NCBI RefSeq assembly: GCF_009910675.1
Contig: NZ_RSEJ01000028.1
Span: 1-64,000 of the forward strand
Reading direction: 5' to 3'
Length of the DNA stretch: 64,000 nucleotides
Origin: Photobacterium alginatilyticum
GTDB lineage: Bacteria; Pseudomonadota; Gammaproteobacteria; Enterobacterales; Vibrionaceae
In this document: positions 8,996-17,309 of the stretch, piece after piece
How positions within the stretch are numbered: position 1 is the stretch's first letter
Layout of the letters: each line of letters begins with the position of its first letter
Program-made: the position numbers and the translations under genes
Notes under the pieces: model-generated
The model's input: the letters and a program-made list of their open reading frames with translations, nothing else
Databases searched by the model: none
What the model was told of the DNA's origin: nothing

Positions 8996-9811
8996 ATGGC
9001 GTTTAATCTTAAGAATCTTTTTGCCGTCGCAGGCCTGGCATCAGCACTTGTACTAACCGGTTGTGGCGAGAAAGAAACCGCAGTCGATAACAGCAAGATT
9101 AAAATTGGGGTGATGGCAGGTGCAGAAGCACAGGTAGCGGAAGTGGCAGCCAAAGAAGCCAAGGACAAATATGGCCTGGATGTCGAACTGATCACCTTTA
9201 CCGATTACATCTCACCGAATGCGGCACTGGAAGACGGCTCTATCGACATCAATGCCTTCCAGCACAAACCATACCTAGATCAGCAAGTCACCGATCAGGG
9301 ATATAAATTTGCCATTGCAGGCAACACCTTTGTTTACCCGATTGCCGCCTACTCAAGCAAAATCAAATCGATTGACGAGCTAAAAGACGGCGACCAGATT
9401 GCCGTACCAAACGATCCAACCAACCTTGGCCGTTCGCTGCTGCTGCTTGAGCAACAAGGCCTGCTGAAACTGAAAGAAGGTGCCGGCCTGACAGCAACGG
9501 TACTGGATATCATTGAAAGCCCGAAGAACCTGAAAATTGTCGAGCTGGAAGCCGCGCAGCTGCCTCGCTCTCTTGACGATGTCGCACTGGCAATCATTAA
9601 CACGACTTATGCCAGCAGCATCAATCTGACTCCAGAACGCGACGGTGTATTTGTTGAAGACAAAGAATCACCATACGTTAACCTGATTGTTGCCCGCGAA
9701 GATAATGTCAGTGCCGAGAACGTACAGACATTCGTCAAAGCCTATCAGTCAGAGGCGGTATATACCGCAGCACAAGAAATCTTCCAGGGTGGCGTAGTGA
9801 AAGGCTGGTAA
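8996..9811 (+). CDS. metQ: Methionine-binding lipoprotein
   Basis: This is the substrate receptor of MetNIQ. The 271-residue precursor has a lipoprotein signal peptide with lipobox LTGC (Cys23), so the mature protein is lipid-anchored in the periplasm. The NlpA-type fold is shown by KIGVMAGAEAQV, VELITFTDYISPNAAL and DIDINAFQHKPYLDQ. A strong AAGGAG site is 8 nt before the ATG. A terminator follows within 40 bp, so the operon is metN-metI-metQ only; E. coli rcsF is absent from this position. Confidence 0.96.
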   Translation: MAFNLKNLFAVAGLASALVLTGCGEKETAVDNSKIKIGVMAGAEAQVAEVAAKEAKDKYGLDVELITFTDYISPNAALEDGSIDINAFQHKPYLDQQVTDQGYKFAIAGNTFVYPIAAYSSKIKSIDELKDGDQIAVPNDPTNLGRSLLLLEQQGLLKLKEGAGLTATVLDIIESPKNLKIVELEAAQLPRSLDDVALAIINTTYASSINLTPERDGVFVEDKESPYVNLIVAREDNVSAENVQTFVKAYQSEAVYTAAQEIFQGGVVKGW

Positions 9812-9845
9812 GCCCGCTTCCCAAACACCAGGAACAAAATGAATA

Positions 9846-9885
9846 AAAGAGGCTTCCCAATTAGGGAAGCCTCTTTGCTTTATGT
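9846..9885 (+). terminator. Rho-independent terminator of metNIQ
   Basis: AAAGAGGCTTCCC and GGGAAGCCTCTTT form a perfect 13-bp stem with a 5-nt loop, followed by GCTTTA. It is positioned 34 bp after metQ and also faces the convergent rpmJ2. Confidence 0.85.
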
Positions 9886-9934
9886 CGACTGTGAATATGC
9901 GCCCCAATCGAAGCATTGATTTTCCCCGTCGGCA

Positions 9935-10075
9935 CTATTTTTTCTTCACTTTTCCCTGCACGGCCTTAAACCTTGGGTTGGACTTGCAGATCACATACAC
10001 ACGCCCCCGGCGTTTTACAATCTGGCAGTCACGATGACGGGCCTTTGCACTTTTCAGCGAGCTTAATACTTTCAT
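9935..10075 (-). CDS. rpmJ2: 50S ribosomal protein L36, zinc-independent paralogue (type B)
   Basis: This 46-residue basic protein reads MKVLSSLKSAKARHRD and ends FKAVQGKVKKK, matching E. coli YkgO. It lacks the four-ligand zinc set of the C+ form of L36, keeping only isolated cysteines. Such C- paralogues replace zinc-binding L36 when zinc is scarce. It follows rpmE2 by 13 bp with an AAGGA site 7 nt before ATG. It is easily missed because of its size. The pair is preceded by a Zur palindrome. Confidence 0.93.
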   Translation of the reverse strand: MKVLSSLKSAKARHRDCQIVKRRGRVYVICKSNPRFKAVQGKVKKK

Positions 10076-10088
10076 TGTACTTTCCTTC

Positions 10089-10352
10089 CTATTTATCCTT
10101 CTTCGCACCAAACCTCCCGAATCGGCGGCTAAAGTTAGCCATTCGCCCTTCGGTGCTGATCACACGCTGCTTGCCGGTGTAAAACGGATGGGACTCTGAA
10201 GAGACGTCCAGAGTGTAATAGGGATATTCCTGGCCATCTTTCCAAGTAATTGTCTTATCCGTTTTTAGCGTTGACCCCACCAGGAAGTACTTATCAACGC
10301 TCGTATCATGAAATACAACGGTTCGATACTCGGGGTGGATACCTGGTTTCAT
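10089..10352 (-). CDS. rpmE2: 50S ribosomal protein L31, zinc-independent paralogue (type B)
   Basis: This 87-residue type B L31 begins MKPGIHPEYRTVVFHD and contains the SSESHPFYTGKQR block. It lacks the CxxC pair of zinc-binding RpmE. In bacteria with both forms, the type B protein is made under zinc limitation and frees the zinc stored in ribosomes. GAGGA lies 7-8 nt before the ATG. It forms an operon with rpmJ2, divergent from trmO, with a Zur-type palindrome about 45 bp upstream. Confidence 0.95.
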   Translation of the reverse strand: MKPGIHPEYRTVVFHDTSVDKYFLVGSTLKTDKTITWKDGQEYPYYTLDVSSESHPFYTGKQRVISTEGRMANFSRRFGRFGAKKDK

Positions 10353-10396
10353 TTTGCAATCCTCATCTGGCGGTTACTGTATCAATCATAGCTTAC

Positions 10397-10414
10397 GATA
10401 TGTTATAACATATC
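10397..10414. promoter_or_regulatory. Zur-type operator
   Basis: GATATGTTATAACATATC is a perfect 18-bp palindrome and matches the core of the gammaproteobacterial Zur consensus (TGTTATAWTATAACA-like). It lies in the divergent rpmE2/trmO intergenic region, 45 bp upstream of rpmE2, where a zinc-dependent repressor would be expected. Zur assignment is by motif and target gene. Confidence 0.82.
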
Positions 10415-10494
10415 ATTTGATAATAATTCTCATATTCAGGTCAAGTACTTTTTTATGGTATGTTCTGCGCTATCAGAGAAAAGGCGTTATTCAG

Positions 10495-11208
10495 ATGTCA
10501 TATCAAATTGAGCCAATCGGTATTATTCGCTCTCCTTACAAAGAAAAGTTTGCCGTTCCGCGCCAGCCCGGCCTGGTACCGAGCGCACGCTCGGAAATCG
10601 TCCTACAGGGGGAGGCCAATGCACTCGAAGCGGTACGCGGCCTTGAACAATTCAGCCATCTCTGGCTGTTATTCTTGTTTGATCAGAATCTGGAAGCTGG
10701 CTGGCGACCGACGGTCCGCCCTCCCCGCCTTGGCGGTAATGAACGTATCGGGGTTTTTGCCAGCCGGGCAACCTTCCGGCCTAACGGAATTGGCATGTCA
10801 GCCGTTGAGTTCAAGGGCATTCGCCAAGATGGCAAAGATATCGTGATTGAGCTCGGTGGGGTCGATCTGGTCGATGGCACCCCAATTATCGATATCAAGC
10901 CCTATATCCCCTACTCAGACAGCTTGCCTCTGGCTACCGGCGGGTTTGCCGACGAAGAGCCTGACACACTCTCTGTGACTTTCACCGCCCGGGCCGAATC
11001 ACAGCTAACAGGAAAACAGCTGGCAAGGCAACGGGCCGTGATTGAAGAAGTGCTGGCGCAGGATCCTCGCCCGGCCTACAAAAAGGGCAAACCGGACAGC
11101 AAAGAGTATGGTGTCCACTTATTCAACTACAATGTTAAGTTCACCGTTGACGACGAGAAAGTCACCGTCACCGCGCTGGACAAGCCTGTGGCAAATAGAA
11201 AAGATTAA
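10495..11208 (+). CDS. trmO: tRNA (adenine(37)-N6)-methyltransferase TrmO (TsaA/YaeB)
   Basis: This SAM-dependent enzyme methylates t6A37 of tRNA-Thr(GGU) to m6t6A. The 237-residue protein begins MSYQIEPIGIIRSPYKEKF and contains the VirR/UPF0066 beta-barrel motifs LWLLFLFDQN, RPNGIGMSAVEF and DLVDGTPIIDIKPYIPY. ATG at 10495 is chosen because the family N-terminus begins there; upstream in-frame codons from 10354 run through the Zur region. It lies upstream of proS as in E. coli. Confidence 0.95.
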   Translation: MSYQIEPIGIIRSPYKEKFAVPRQPGLVPSARSEIVLQGEANALEAVRGLEQFSHLWLLFLFDQNLEAGWRPTVRPPRLGGNERIGVFASRATFRPNGIGMSAVEFKGIRQDGKDIVIELGGVDLVDGTPIIDIKPYIPYSDSLPLATGGFADEEPDTLSVTFTARAESQLTGKQLARQRAVIEEVLAQDPRPAYKKGKPDSKEYGVHLFNYNVKFTVDDEKVTVTALDKPVANRKD

Positions 11209-11336
11209 GCGCACGGCAGCCTGTTCTTTTTGGCGAACAGCCAAATGGCTGGTAGTATATGCGGTTACCGCCACTGTAGGCGGCCGGGGATGTCCCCATT
11301 ACTTATCAAATTCATATCAACCAACGGATACCATCA

Positions 11337-13052
11337 ATGCGTACCAGTAAATATCTTCTTTCAACGCTGAAGGAGACTCCAAACGACGCAGAAGTTATCA
11401 GCCACCAGCTGATGCTACGTGCAGGTATGATCCGTAAGCTGGCTTCAGGTCTTTATACCTGGCTACCTACAGGTCTGCGTGTTCTGCGTAAGGTCGAAAA
11501 TATTGTTCGTGAAGAAATGAACAATGCCGGTGCAGTCGAAACGTTAATGCCCGTGGTTCAGCCCTCTGAACTATGGGAAGAAACAGGTCGCTGGGACAAA
11601 TTCGGTCCCGAGCTGCTACGTATCGCTGACCGTCACGACCGACCGTTTGTACTAGGTCCGACTCACGAGGAAGTGATCACGGACATGGTTCGCAACGAAG
11701 TAAAATCTTACAAGCAGCTTCCGCTGAACCTGTACCAGATCCAGACTAAATTCCGTGACGAAGTTCGCCCGCGTTTTGGTGTAATGCGCTCACGTGAGTT
11801 CATCATGAAAGACGCCTACTCTTTCCACCTGGACAAAGAAAGCCTGGTAGAAACATACGAGACAATGCATCAGGCTTATTGCAACGTATTCAGCCGTATG
11901 GGACTGGATTTCCGTCCGGTATTGGCCGATACAGGTTCAATTGGTGGTTCTGGCTCTCACGAGTTCCACGTACTGGCAGAAAGCGGTGAAGACTTAATTG
12001 CCTTCTCTACTGAGTCTGACTATGCGGCTAACATCGAAAAAGCTGAAGCGCTGGCGCCGACAACAGAGCGTGCGGCACCAACAGCAGAGATGACGTTGGT
12101 TGATACACCAGATGCGAAAACGATCGCCGAGCTTGTCGAGCAACACGGTATCGCTATTGAAAAAACAGTGAAAACCTTGTTCGTTAAAGCCTCGGAAGAA
12201 GTGGATGCCGACCTGGTGGCACTGATCATCCGCGGCGATCACGAGCTGAACGAAATCAAAGCCGAGAACCTGTCTTGCGTTGCTGCTCCGCTTGAGTTTG
12301 CCACTGAAGAAGAGATTCGCGGCCTGGTGAATGCCGGTCCTGGCTCTCTGGGCCCAGTTAACCTGCCTGTACCTTTCATCGTTGACCGCGCGGTTGCGGT
12401 AATGAGTGACTTTGGTGCCGGTGCCAACATCGACGACAAGCACTACTTTGGTATCAACTGGGGTCGTGATGTTGAGCTGGGCCAGGTTGAAGACCTGCGT
12501 AATGTGGTTGAAGGTGATCCAAGCCCATGCGGCCAGGGCACCCTGCTGCTAAAACGCGGTATCGAAGTGGGTCATATCTTCCAGCTTGGTAATAACTACT
12601 CCAAGTCAATGAACGCGGCGGTTCTTGGTCCTGATGGTAAAAACACTATCATGGAAATGGGTTGTTACGGTATCGGCTGTACCCGTGTCGTGGCAGCAGC
12701 CATCGAGCAGAACAACGACGAGAACGGTATTATCTGGCCAGATGCTATTGCACCGTTCCAGGTCTCTATCGTACCGATGAACATGGCTAAATCTGCTGAA
12801 GTAAAAGATGCGGCTGAAAAGCTGTACGCAGAGCTGACCGCAGCTGGCATCGATGTGCTGTTTGATGACCGTAAAGAGCGTCCGGGTGTGATGTTTGCCG
12901 ATCATGAACTGATTGGTATCCCACATACTATCGTTATCGGTAACCGCAGCCTGGAAAACGGCGAGATGGAATACAAAGACCGTCGTGCCGGCACCAAAGA
13001 AGGTGTTGCCATTACCGACATGGTAGAGTTCATTAAGCAAAAACTTGCGTAA
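11337..13052 (+). CDS. proS: Prolyl-tRNA synthetase
   Basis: This class II aminoacyl-tRNA synthetase charges tRNA-Pro. Its 571 residues match the bacterial type (E. coli 572). Motif 2 lies in FRDEVRPRFGVMRSREFIMKDAYSFH. An inserted editing domain spans roughly residues 225-400. Motif 3 is GCYGIGCTRVVAAAIEQ near 442-458, and the C-terminal anticodon-binding domain follows. It is downstream of trmO, with 128 bp between, and is followed by a terminator. Confidence 0.98.
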   Translation: MRTSKYLLSTLKETPNDAEVISHQLMLRAGMIRKLASGLYTWLPTGLRVLRKVENIVREEMNNAGAVETLMPVVQPSELWEETGRWDKFGPELLRIADRHDRPFVLGPTHEEVITDMVRNEVKSYKQLPLNLYQIQTKFRDEVRPRFGVMRSREFIMKDAYSFHLDKESLVETYETMHQAYCNVFSRMGLDFRPVLADTGSIGGSGSHEFHVLAESGEDLIAFSTESDYAANIEKAEALAPTTERAAPTAEMTLVDTPDAKTIAELVEQHGIAIEKTVKTLFVKASEEVDADLVALIIRGDHELNEIKAENLSCVAAPLEFATEEEIRGLVNAGPGSLGPVNLPVPFIVDRAVAVMSDFGAGANIDDKHYFGINWGRDVELGQVEDLRNVVEGDPSPCGQGTLLLKRGIEVGHIFQLGNNYSKSMNAAVLGPDGKNTIMEMGCYGIGCTRVVAAAIEQNNDENGIIWPDAIAPFQVSIVPMNMAKSAEVKDAAEKLYAELTAAGIDVLFDDRKERPGVMFADHELIGIPHTIVIGNRSLENGEMEYKDRRAGTKEGVAITDMVEFIKQKLA

Positions 13053-13072
13053 TTTGAGACGACCAGTCCTCC

Positions 13073-13099
13073 AAAGCCTCCCTCGCGGAGGCTTTTTTA
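13073..13099 (+). terminator. Rho-independent terminator of proS
   Basis: AAAGCCTCC and GGAGGCTTTTTT form a hairpin with a T tract 21 bp after the proS stop. Confidence 0.88.
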
Positions 13100-13189
13100 T
13101 TTCCGGGAAAGCGCCCTGTATCGCGCCTTTTCAACAGCTTTGGGTATATAGTTTGAATATAAGATAAAAAGAAACCGAGAAGCATTTGA

Positions 13190-14314
13190 ATGGCAAAGGA
13201 TAAGCCAAAAATCAGTTTGCTATTATCCGGCGGTGGCGCGCGTGCTGCCTACCAGGTCGGCGTACTCAAGGCCATTTCCGAGTGGTACCCACGAGTACAT
13301 CACAGCCCGTTCACGATATACTCCGGTACCTCTGCAGGGGCCATCAATGTCACCTCGATCGCCAGCTACGCCTCTTGTTTTCGCCTTGGCGTCAAGAAAC
13401 TGGAATGGATCTGGTCTCGTCTTCATAGCCGCCGGATATTCAAAGCCAGTCCGTACGGAATGACCAGCTACCTTGCCGGTCAGTGGTTTGCCCGTCTGCA
13501 GGCCGACCACCATGAACGCCCGCCCTTTGGCCTGCTCAACAACCGTCCTCTTCGTCAGTTGCTCAACCAAGTCAACAACTACGGACGACTGGAAAAGCAA
13601 ATTCTTGCCGGTAACCTCGACGGTATCTCCATCACCGTATCCAGTTACAAAAGCGGTCAATCTGTGAGTTTTTTTCAGGGGCAAAAAGAGCTGGAAGAAT
13701 GGGACCGGGCAAAATCCAAAGGACGCCGTGCTCTAATCAATACCGAGCACTTGCTCGCTTCTTCGGCCATACCGCTTGTTTTTCCTGCTACCCGTCTCGG
13801 ACAGACCTACTATGGTGACGGCTCCATTCACCAGCTTGCACCGCTGCGCCCCTCTCTCAAGATGGGGGCCGACAAGATTCTTATCATCGATTTGATCAAC
13901 CAGAAACTTGATGAAAGAGACCACACCAAAGCTCCCGGCTTGGCGGCTCTGGGCGGCCACCTGATGGATACGATTTTCAGCGATACCCTCACCGCCGATC
14001 TTGAGCACCTGTCTCGTACCAATGCGCTGCTAAACGCCTTGCCAGCGTCTGAGCAACAGAAGATAAATATGAAAATCGTCGATCACGTCCACCTTTTCCC
14101 AAGCAAGTCCTTCGAGCCTCTGGCGCAGAAATACTACTGTCATATGCCACCAATGACCCGGGCATTAATGCGCCTTACCGGACTCAGTCCGAGAGATGAT
14201 GCTGCGATTACCAGCTATATTTTGTTCGAACCCGCATATATTAATGCATTAATAGAGCTGGGCTACCATGATGCCCTCGAACAGGAAACGATCCTTCGCA
14301 ACTTTTTAAAATAA
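13190..14314 (+). CDS. Patatin-like phospholipase family protein
   Basis: This is a predicted serine acyl hydrolase. The 374-residue protein has the oxyanion-hole glycine motif SGGGARAAYQVG (residues 13-24), the nucleophile elbow GTSAG with Ser48, and the DG dyad motif with Asp210 (YYGDGS). No signal peptide or transmembrane helix is evident, so it is probably cytoplasmic or peripherally membrane-bound. The ~120 residues after the catalytic domain match no family I can name. It appears monocistronic. The likely substrate class is phospholipid; this is family knowledge, not shown here. Confidence 0.9.
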   Translation: MAKDKPKISLLLSGGGARAAYQVGVLKAISEWYPRVHHSPFTIYSGTSAGAINVTSIASYASCFRLGVKKLEWIWSRLHSRRIFKASPYGMTSYLAGQWFARLQADHHERPPFGLLNNRPLRQLLNQVNNYGRLEKQILAGNLDGISITVSSYKSGQSVSFFQGQKELEEWDRAKSKGRRALINTEHLLASSAIPLVFPATRLGQTYYGDGSIHQLAPLRPSLKMGADKILIIDLINQKLDERDHTKAPGLAALGGHLMDTIFSDTLTADLEHLSRTNALLNALPASEQQKINMKIVDHVHLFPSKSFEPLAQKYYCHMPPMTRALMRLTGLSPRDDAAITSYILFEPAYINALIELGYHDALEQETILRNFLK

Positions 14315-14407
14315 AATCAGTATTTTATTTATAAAAAAGTGCTCCAGGTGTTGAAATGGCGTAATAATTGCCTATAGTTAACCCCTTACCTTTTTTTTGA
14401 CGCTTAT

Positions 14408-15262
14408 ATGGATCCGAATCTCTGGAACAATATTTTTGCGGAAAATAGCAAACCAAGGGCTAAACCCCTTGGCGCTGACCAGCGCCTGCTGATTCTGCAA
14501 AAGCTCCAGGGAAAACTCGACCTGGGCTTATTATTCGAAATATTTGCCAGGGAAATCGAGAAACAAATCGATATCAGCCGTCTGGTCTGGGATCTGGAAG
14601 AAACCTCCACCCTGATCCGCCGTGGTGAAGCCACCCAGTATCGGCAAGCCTTTATCCTGCGATTCGGTGACAACGAACTTGGCAAGCTGCAATATTCGAC
14701 CCCCTACCCGCTGGATAAAGACGAAATTAACCTGCTTCATACCTATCACCGTCTTTTTGCCGGGCCATTAATGAATGCGATTGAATATCGTCGAGTCAAG
14801 AATATGGCGCTGCGTGATTACCTATCCGGCCTGGGCAACCGTAGCTGCTTCGAGCAGGATATCCAGCATGCGCTAGCCATGAGCGAGAGAAGAAATGTCG
14901 GCCTGGTACTGGTGATGTTCGATCTGGATAACTTCAAACAGGTCAACGACCGCTTTGGCCACCTTGATGGCGATAAGGTCATTCGACGTTTCGCGACCCT
15001 TCTCAAGCAAGCGGTGAGAGCATCCGATCGCTGCTATCGTATTGGTGGCGATGAATTTGCCGCGCTACTCCAGCCTGCAACCGATAAATCGGCCCTGCAT
15101 GTTGCCAAGCGAGTCCAGCAACTGATGAGTGATGATCACACCCTGCGAACGCTGAAAATTGGCTCCTCATGCGGATTTTCCGAATACCAGAAAGGGGATA
15201 CGACCACCTCGCTTGTCGATCGTGCCGACCGTCAGCTATACCGTCACAAGCGTAACAAATAA
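14408..15262 (+). CDS. Diguanylate cyclase with GGDEF domain
   Basis: It makes the second messenger c-di-GMP from two GTP. The 284-residue protein has a GGDEF domain from about residue 130, with metal-binding aspartates in FDLDNF (171-176), the intact active-site GGDEF (213-217), and an inhibitory I-site RASD (204-207) exactly five residues before it. The N-terminal ~125 residues contain no recognisable transmembrane segment and could be a degenerate GAF-like sensor. All catalytic residues are present, so it should be active and product-inhibited. Confidence 0.92.
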   Translation: MDPNLWNNIFAENSKPRAKPLGADQRLLILQKLQGKLDLGLLFEIFAREIEKQIDISRLVWDLEETSTLIRRGEATQYRQAFILRFGDNELGKLQYSTPYPLDKDEINLLHTYHRLFAGPLMNAIEYRRVKNMALRDYLSGLGNRSCFEQDIQHALAMSERRNVGLVLVMFDLDNFKQVNDRFGHLDGDKVIRRFATLLKQAVRASDRCYRIGGDEFAALLQPATDKSALHVAKRVQQLMSDDHTLRTLKIGSSCGFSEYQKGDTTTSLVDRADRQLYRHKRNK

Positions 15263-15338
15263 CCACTCTCCACGATGCCTGGCCATTTTTATCATCACCT
15301 TATACGACACTCTGATATAGTAATGCTGTAAGGCGTTC

Positions 15339-15375
15339 ACTCCCTATAGGCACTTGCCCAGTGCCTATAGGGAGT
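15339..15375 (+). other. Perfect 16-bp stem-loop in the yaeP leader
   Basis: ACTCCCTATAGGCACT (15339-15354) and AGTGCCTATAGGGAGT (15360-15375) are exact reverse complements around a 5-nt loop. No T tract follows, and the yaeP start is 21 bp downstream. It could be an mRNA-stabilising hairpin, an attenuator or a protein-binding palindrome. Confidence 0.85.
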
Positions 15376-15396
15376 TAACGAATTAAAGGAAAAAGC

Positions 15397-15603
15397 ATGA
15401 AAGTTTATGAATGCTGTGAACTAATCCGAATGACCTATGCCCAAATTGGTGGCGGTGAACTGGGTTATATCCCCAATGCGATCCACTGTGCAATCAAAGC
15501 ACTGGACTATGTTGCCGCCAACGAAGAAGTGCCACAGGAAGTCAGGGAGCGTGCAGCCTTTGCCGCCGCCAACTTACTGATGAGTGATCATGAGGATAAA
15601 TAA
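15397..15603 (+). CDS. yaeP: YaeP family protein (UPF0253)
   Basis: This 68-residue protein of unknown function aligns with E. coli YaeP: CELIRMTYAQIGGGELGYIPNA, then EVRERAAFAAANLLMSDHED. An AAAGGA site lies 7 nt before the ATG. Its stop codon overlaps the next start (TAATG), implying coupled translation with the DUF4250 gene. A perfect hairpin lies just upstream. Confidence 0.93.
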   Translation: MKVYECCELIRMTYAQIGGGELGYIPNAIHCAIKALDYVAANEEVPQEVRERAAFAAANLLMSDHEDK

Positions 15604-15791
15604 TGGACGTCAAAAACTTTGATACGATGGATCCGGTCATGCTGATGAGCATTGTCAATATGAAGATCCGCGACGAATTCGGCGACCTGGATAACCTGGC
15701 GAAATACTACGGTATCGATAAAGAAAAACTGGTTGCCCGACTGGCCACTGCCGGTTTTGACTACCTGCCAGATGCCAAGCAATTCCGCTAA
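15603..15791 (+). CDS. DUF4250 domain-containing protein
   Basis: This 62-residue protein has the DUF4250 layout MDPVMLMSIVNMKIRDEFGDLDNLAKYYGID. The family's function is unknown. Its start overlaps the yaeP stop by one base (TAATG), so the two are a translationally coupled pair. A bidirectional terminator follows 26 bp later. Confidence 0.88.
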   Translation: MDVKNFDTMDPVMLMSIVNMKIRDEFGDLDNLAKYYGIDKEKLVARLATAGFDYLPDAKQFR

Positions 15792-15816
15792 CGATTCGCC
15801 GGCAAGGTCCCCAAAC

Positions 15817-15847
15817 AAAAACGGAAGCCTGAGGGCTTCCGTTTTTT
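15817..15847. terminator. Bidirectional rho-independent terminator
   Basis: AAACGGAAGCC and GGCTTCCGTTT form an 11-bp stem with a 4-nt loop, with T tracts in both directions. It lies between the convergent DUF4250 and aromatic permease genes. Confidence 0.88.
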
Positions 15848-15852
15848 ATTTA

Positions 15853-17064
15853 CTAGCCTTTAAAGACAGGCAGTAGATTCGCCATCGCCAGTAAATGGAA
15901 GGCGGCTGTCAGTACCCCGAATGCGATCACCGCATAAATCGTCACATTTCCCCCTGGTACCACAAAGCCATCTTGTACCGGCACTTTTTGACGTAATGTT
16001 TTTGCCAACGTCGCCGGGATAATACAGGTCCAAATCGTGGCAGCAGCACCGGCTAAACCAATCGCGGTGACAAAACCAAACGGAGCCACTAACGAGAGCA
16101 CCAATGGCGGCATAAACGTCACCCCCCAGGTTTTTACTCGTCCTTGCTTGGTATCGGCAAAGCCAAATAAGTCAGCCAAGTAATCGAACACACCCAACCC
16201 AACACCAATGAAAGATGAGACAATCGCGGCAATAGAAAAGATATGCAGGGCTTGTTTAATGCTATTTGAATCGATGGCAGCTGTCAGTGCAGACATCAAG
16301 ACATCCACGCCGCCACCAGCAGCCACAACAGGGCCAAACGCCTCACGCGGTAAATTACCAAAAATACAGATCACCCACCCCAGATAAAACGTGAGGGCAA
16401 TTAGCGTGCCGCCAAGAATCGCTTTTTTGGCACGGCGCTCATCTTGGTAGTAATCACGCATCGTGCTCACCGAATGATGGTAACCAAATGACGTTAACGC
16501 GACCGGCAATAGGGCTAACGCATAGGCCGAGTAAGGGGTTTCACCTTGTGCTTGTGCAAACAAAACCGGCATACTGATATGCGAAGCCAGCCCTGAAACA
16601 CCCAGCACAAAACTGATGATCATAAAGAGGATCAACACAATAGAAATACGATCCACTGCACGGGTAGAGTGCAAGACAAAGGCCGAGCAAAATGCAACAA
16701 ACAAGACGGAAGCCAATTCACGCGTGACACCTAGCATTTCACTGAAAATCATGCCGGATGTTGAAATATACGCATAAAGTAGAATCCCACCCACAAAATA
16801 CAGAGATAGATTATTGATAAAGTTTACTTTATTGCTTAATACATCTTTGGTAACAGTATTGAACGAAGCTTTAAACTCATAATGCTTAAGTGCTTCTAAC
16901 AATAACCAGCCGGAAAGCGTCATCATGATCATAGTGAATGAAATGGCGATCACACTCCATAACGTCCACGCACCCGCACCTGCACTTGGCAATCCAAGCA
17001 TGCCTGCCCCAACACAAACACTGGCGATAATACACGCCCCCCCAAGTGTGGATGGTTTACTCAT
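15853..17064 (-). CDS. mtr: Aromatic amino acid permease, HAAAP family (Mtr/TnaB-like)
   Basis: This inner-membrane proton symporter carries aromatic amino acids, most like the tryptophan permease Mtr. The 403-residue protein has about eleven transmembrane helices. Signature blocks include GGACIIASVCVGAGMLGLP at the N-terminus, LTSFGYHHSVSTMRDYY in the middle, and LGVFDYLADLFGF, which is nearly identical in E. coli Mtr. TnaB or TyrP are alternative names within the family; the FDYLADLFGF block and a TyrR box upstream favour Mtr. It is transcribed alone. Confidence 0.8.
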   Translation of the reverse strand: MSKPSTLGGACIIASVCVGAGMLGLPSAGAGAWTLWSVIAISFTMIMMTLSGWLLLEALKHYEFKASFNTVTKDVLSNKVNFINNLSLYFVGGILLYAYISTSGMIFSEMLGVTRELASVLFVAFCSAFVLHSTRAVDRISIVLILFMIISFVLGVSGLASHISMPVLFAQAQGETPYSAYALALLPVALTSFGYHHSVSTMRDYYQDERRAKKAILGGTLIALTFYLGWVICIFGNLPREAFGPVVAAGGGVDVLMSALTAAIDSNSIKQALHIFSIAAIVSSFIGVGLGVFDYLADLFGFADTKQGRVKTWGVTFMPPLVLSLVAPFGFVTAIGLAGAAATIWTCIIPATLAKTLRQKVPVQDGFVVPGGNVTIYAVIAFGVLTAAFHLLAMANLLPVFKG

Positions 17065-17171
17065 AATGACTCCTAGACAAGGTTAACGTATCAGCGTGCT
17101 AGTACAATAATGGCAACCAGAAATTTTATCAACCACAGAGGTACCAACTGGACAAATACTATACAGACAGA

Positions 17172-17189
17172 TGGAAATACTGCTTTACA
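17172..17189 (-). promoter_or_regulatory. Putative TyrR box upstream of the aromatic permease
   Basis: Minus-strand TGTAAAGCAGTATTTCCA fits the TyrR consensus TGTAAAN6TTTACA with one mismatch in the second arm. It is ~108 bp upstream of the permease start and just upstream of a weak promoter candidate (TTGTCC at 17150-17155, TGATAA at 17126-17131), a position compatible with activation. Confidence 0.6.
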
Positions 17190-17218
17190 GACCACATGGA
17201 GTGAAGTGTTGCTCTCAT

Positions 17219-17256
17219 AAAAAAACCGCTCACTGTTTAAACAGCAAGCGGTTTTT
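17219..17256. terminator. Terminator downstream of cytochrome c
   Basis: AAAAACCGCT (17221-17230) and AGCGGTTTTT (17247-17256) form a stem with an internal TGTTTAAACA palindrome. T tracts occur on both strands; on the minus strand it ends the cytochrome c transcript. Confidence 0.82.
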
Positions 17257-17309
17257 AATATCAAACCATTCAGGTGCAATCAGCACCCTATATTACAAAG
17301 CCGGGCAGC

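Noticed and set aside
17179..17217. A 12-codon minus-strand frame (with one Trp) in the aromatic permease leader as a tna/trp-type leader peptide
   Set aside because: It overlaps the TyrR box, has no ribosome site, and no attenuator hairpin follows it.
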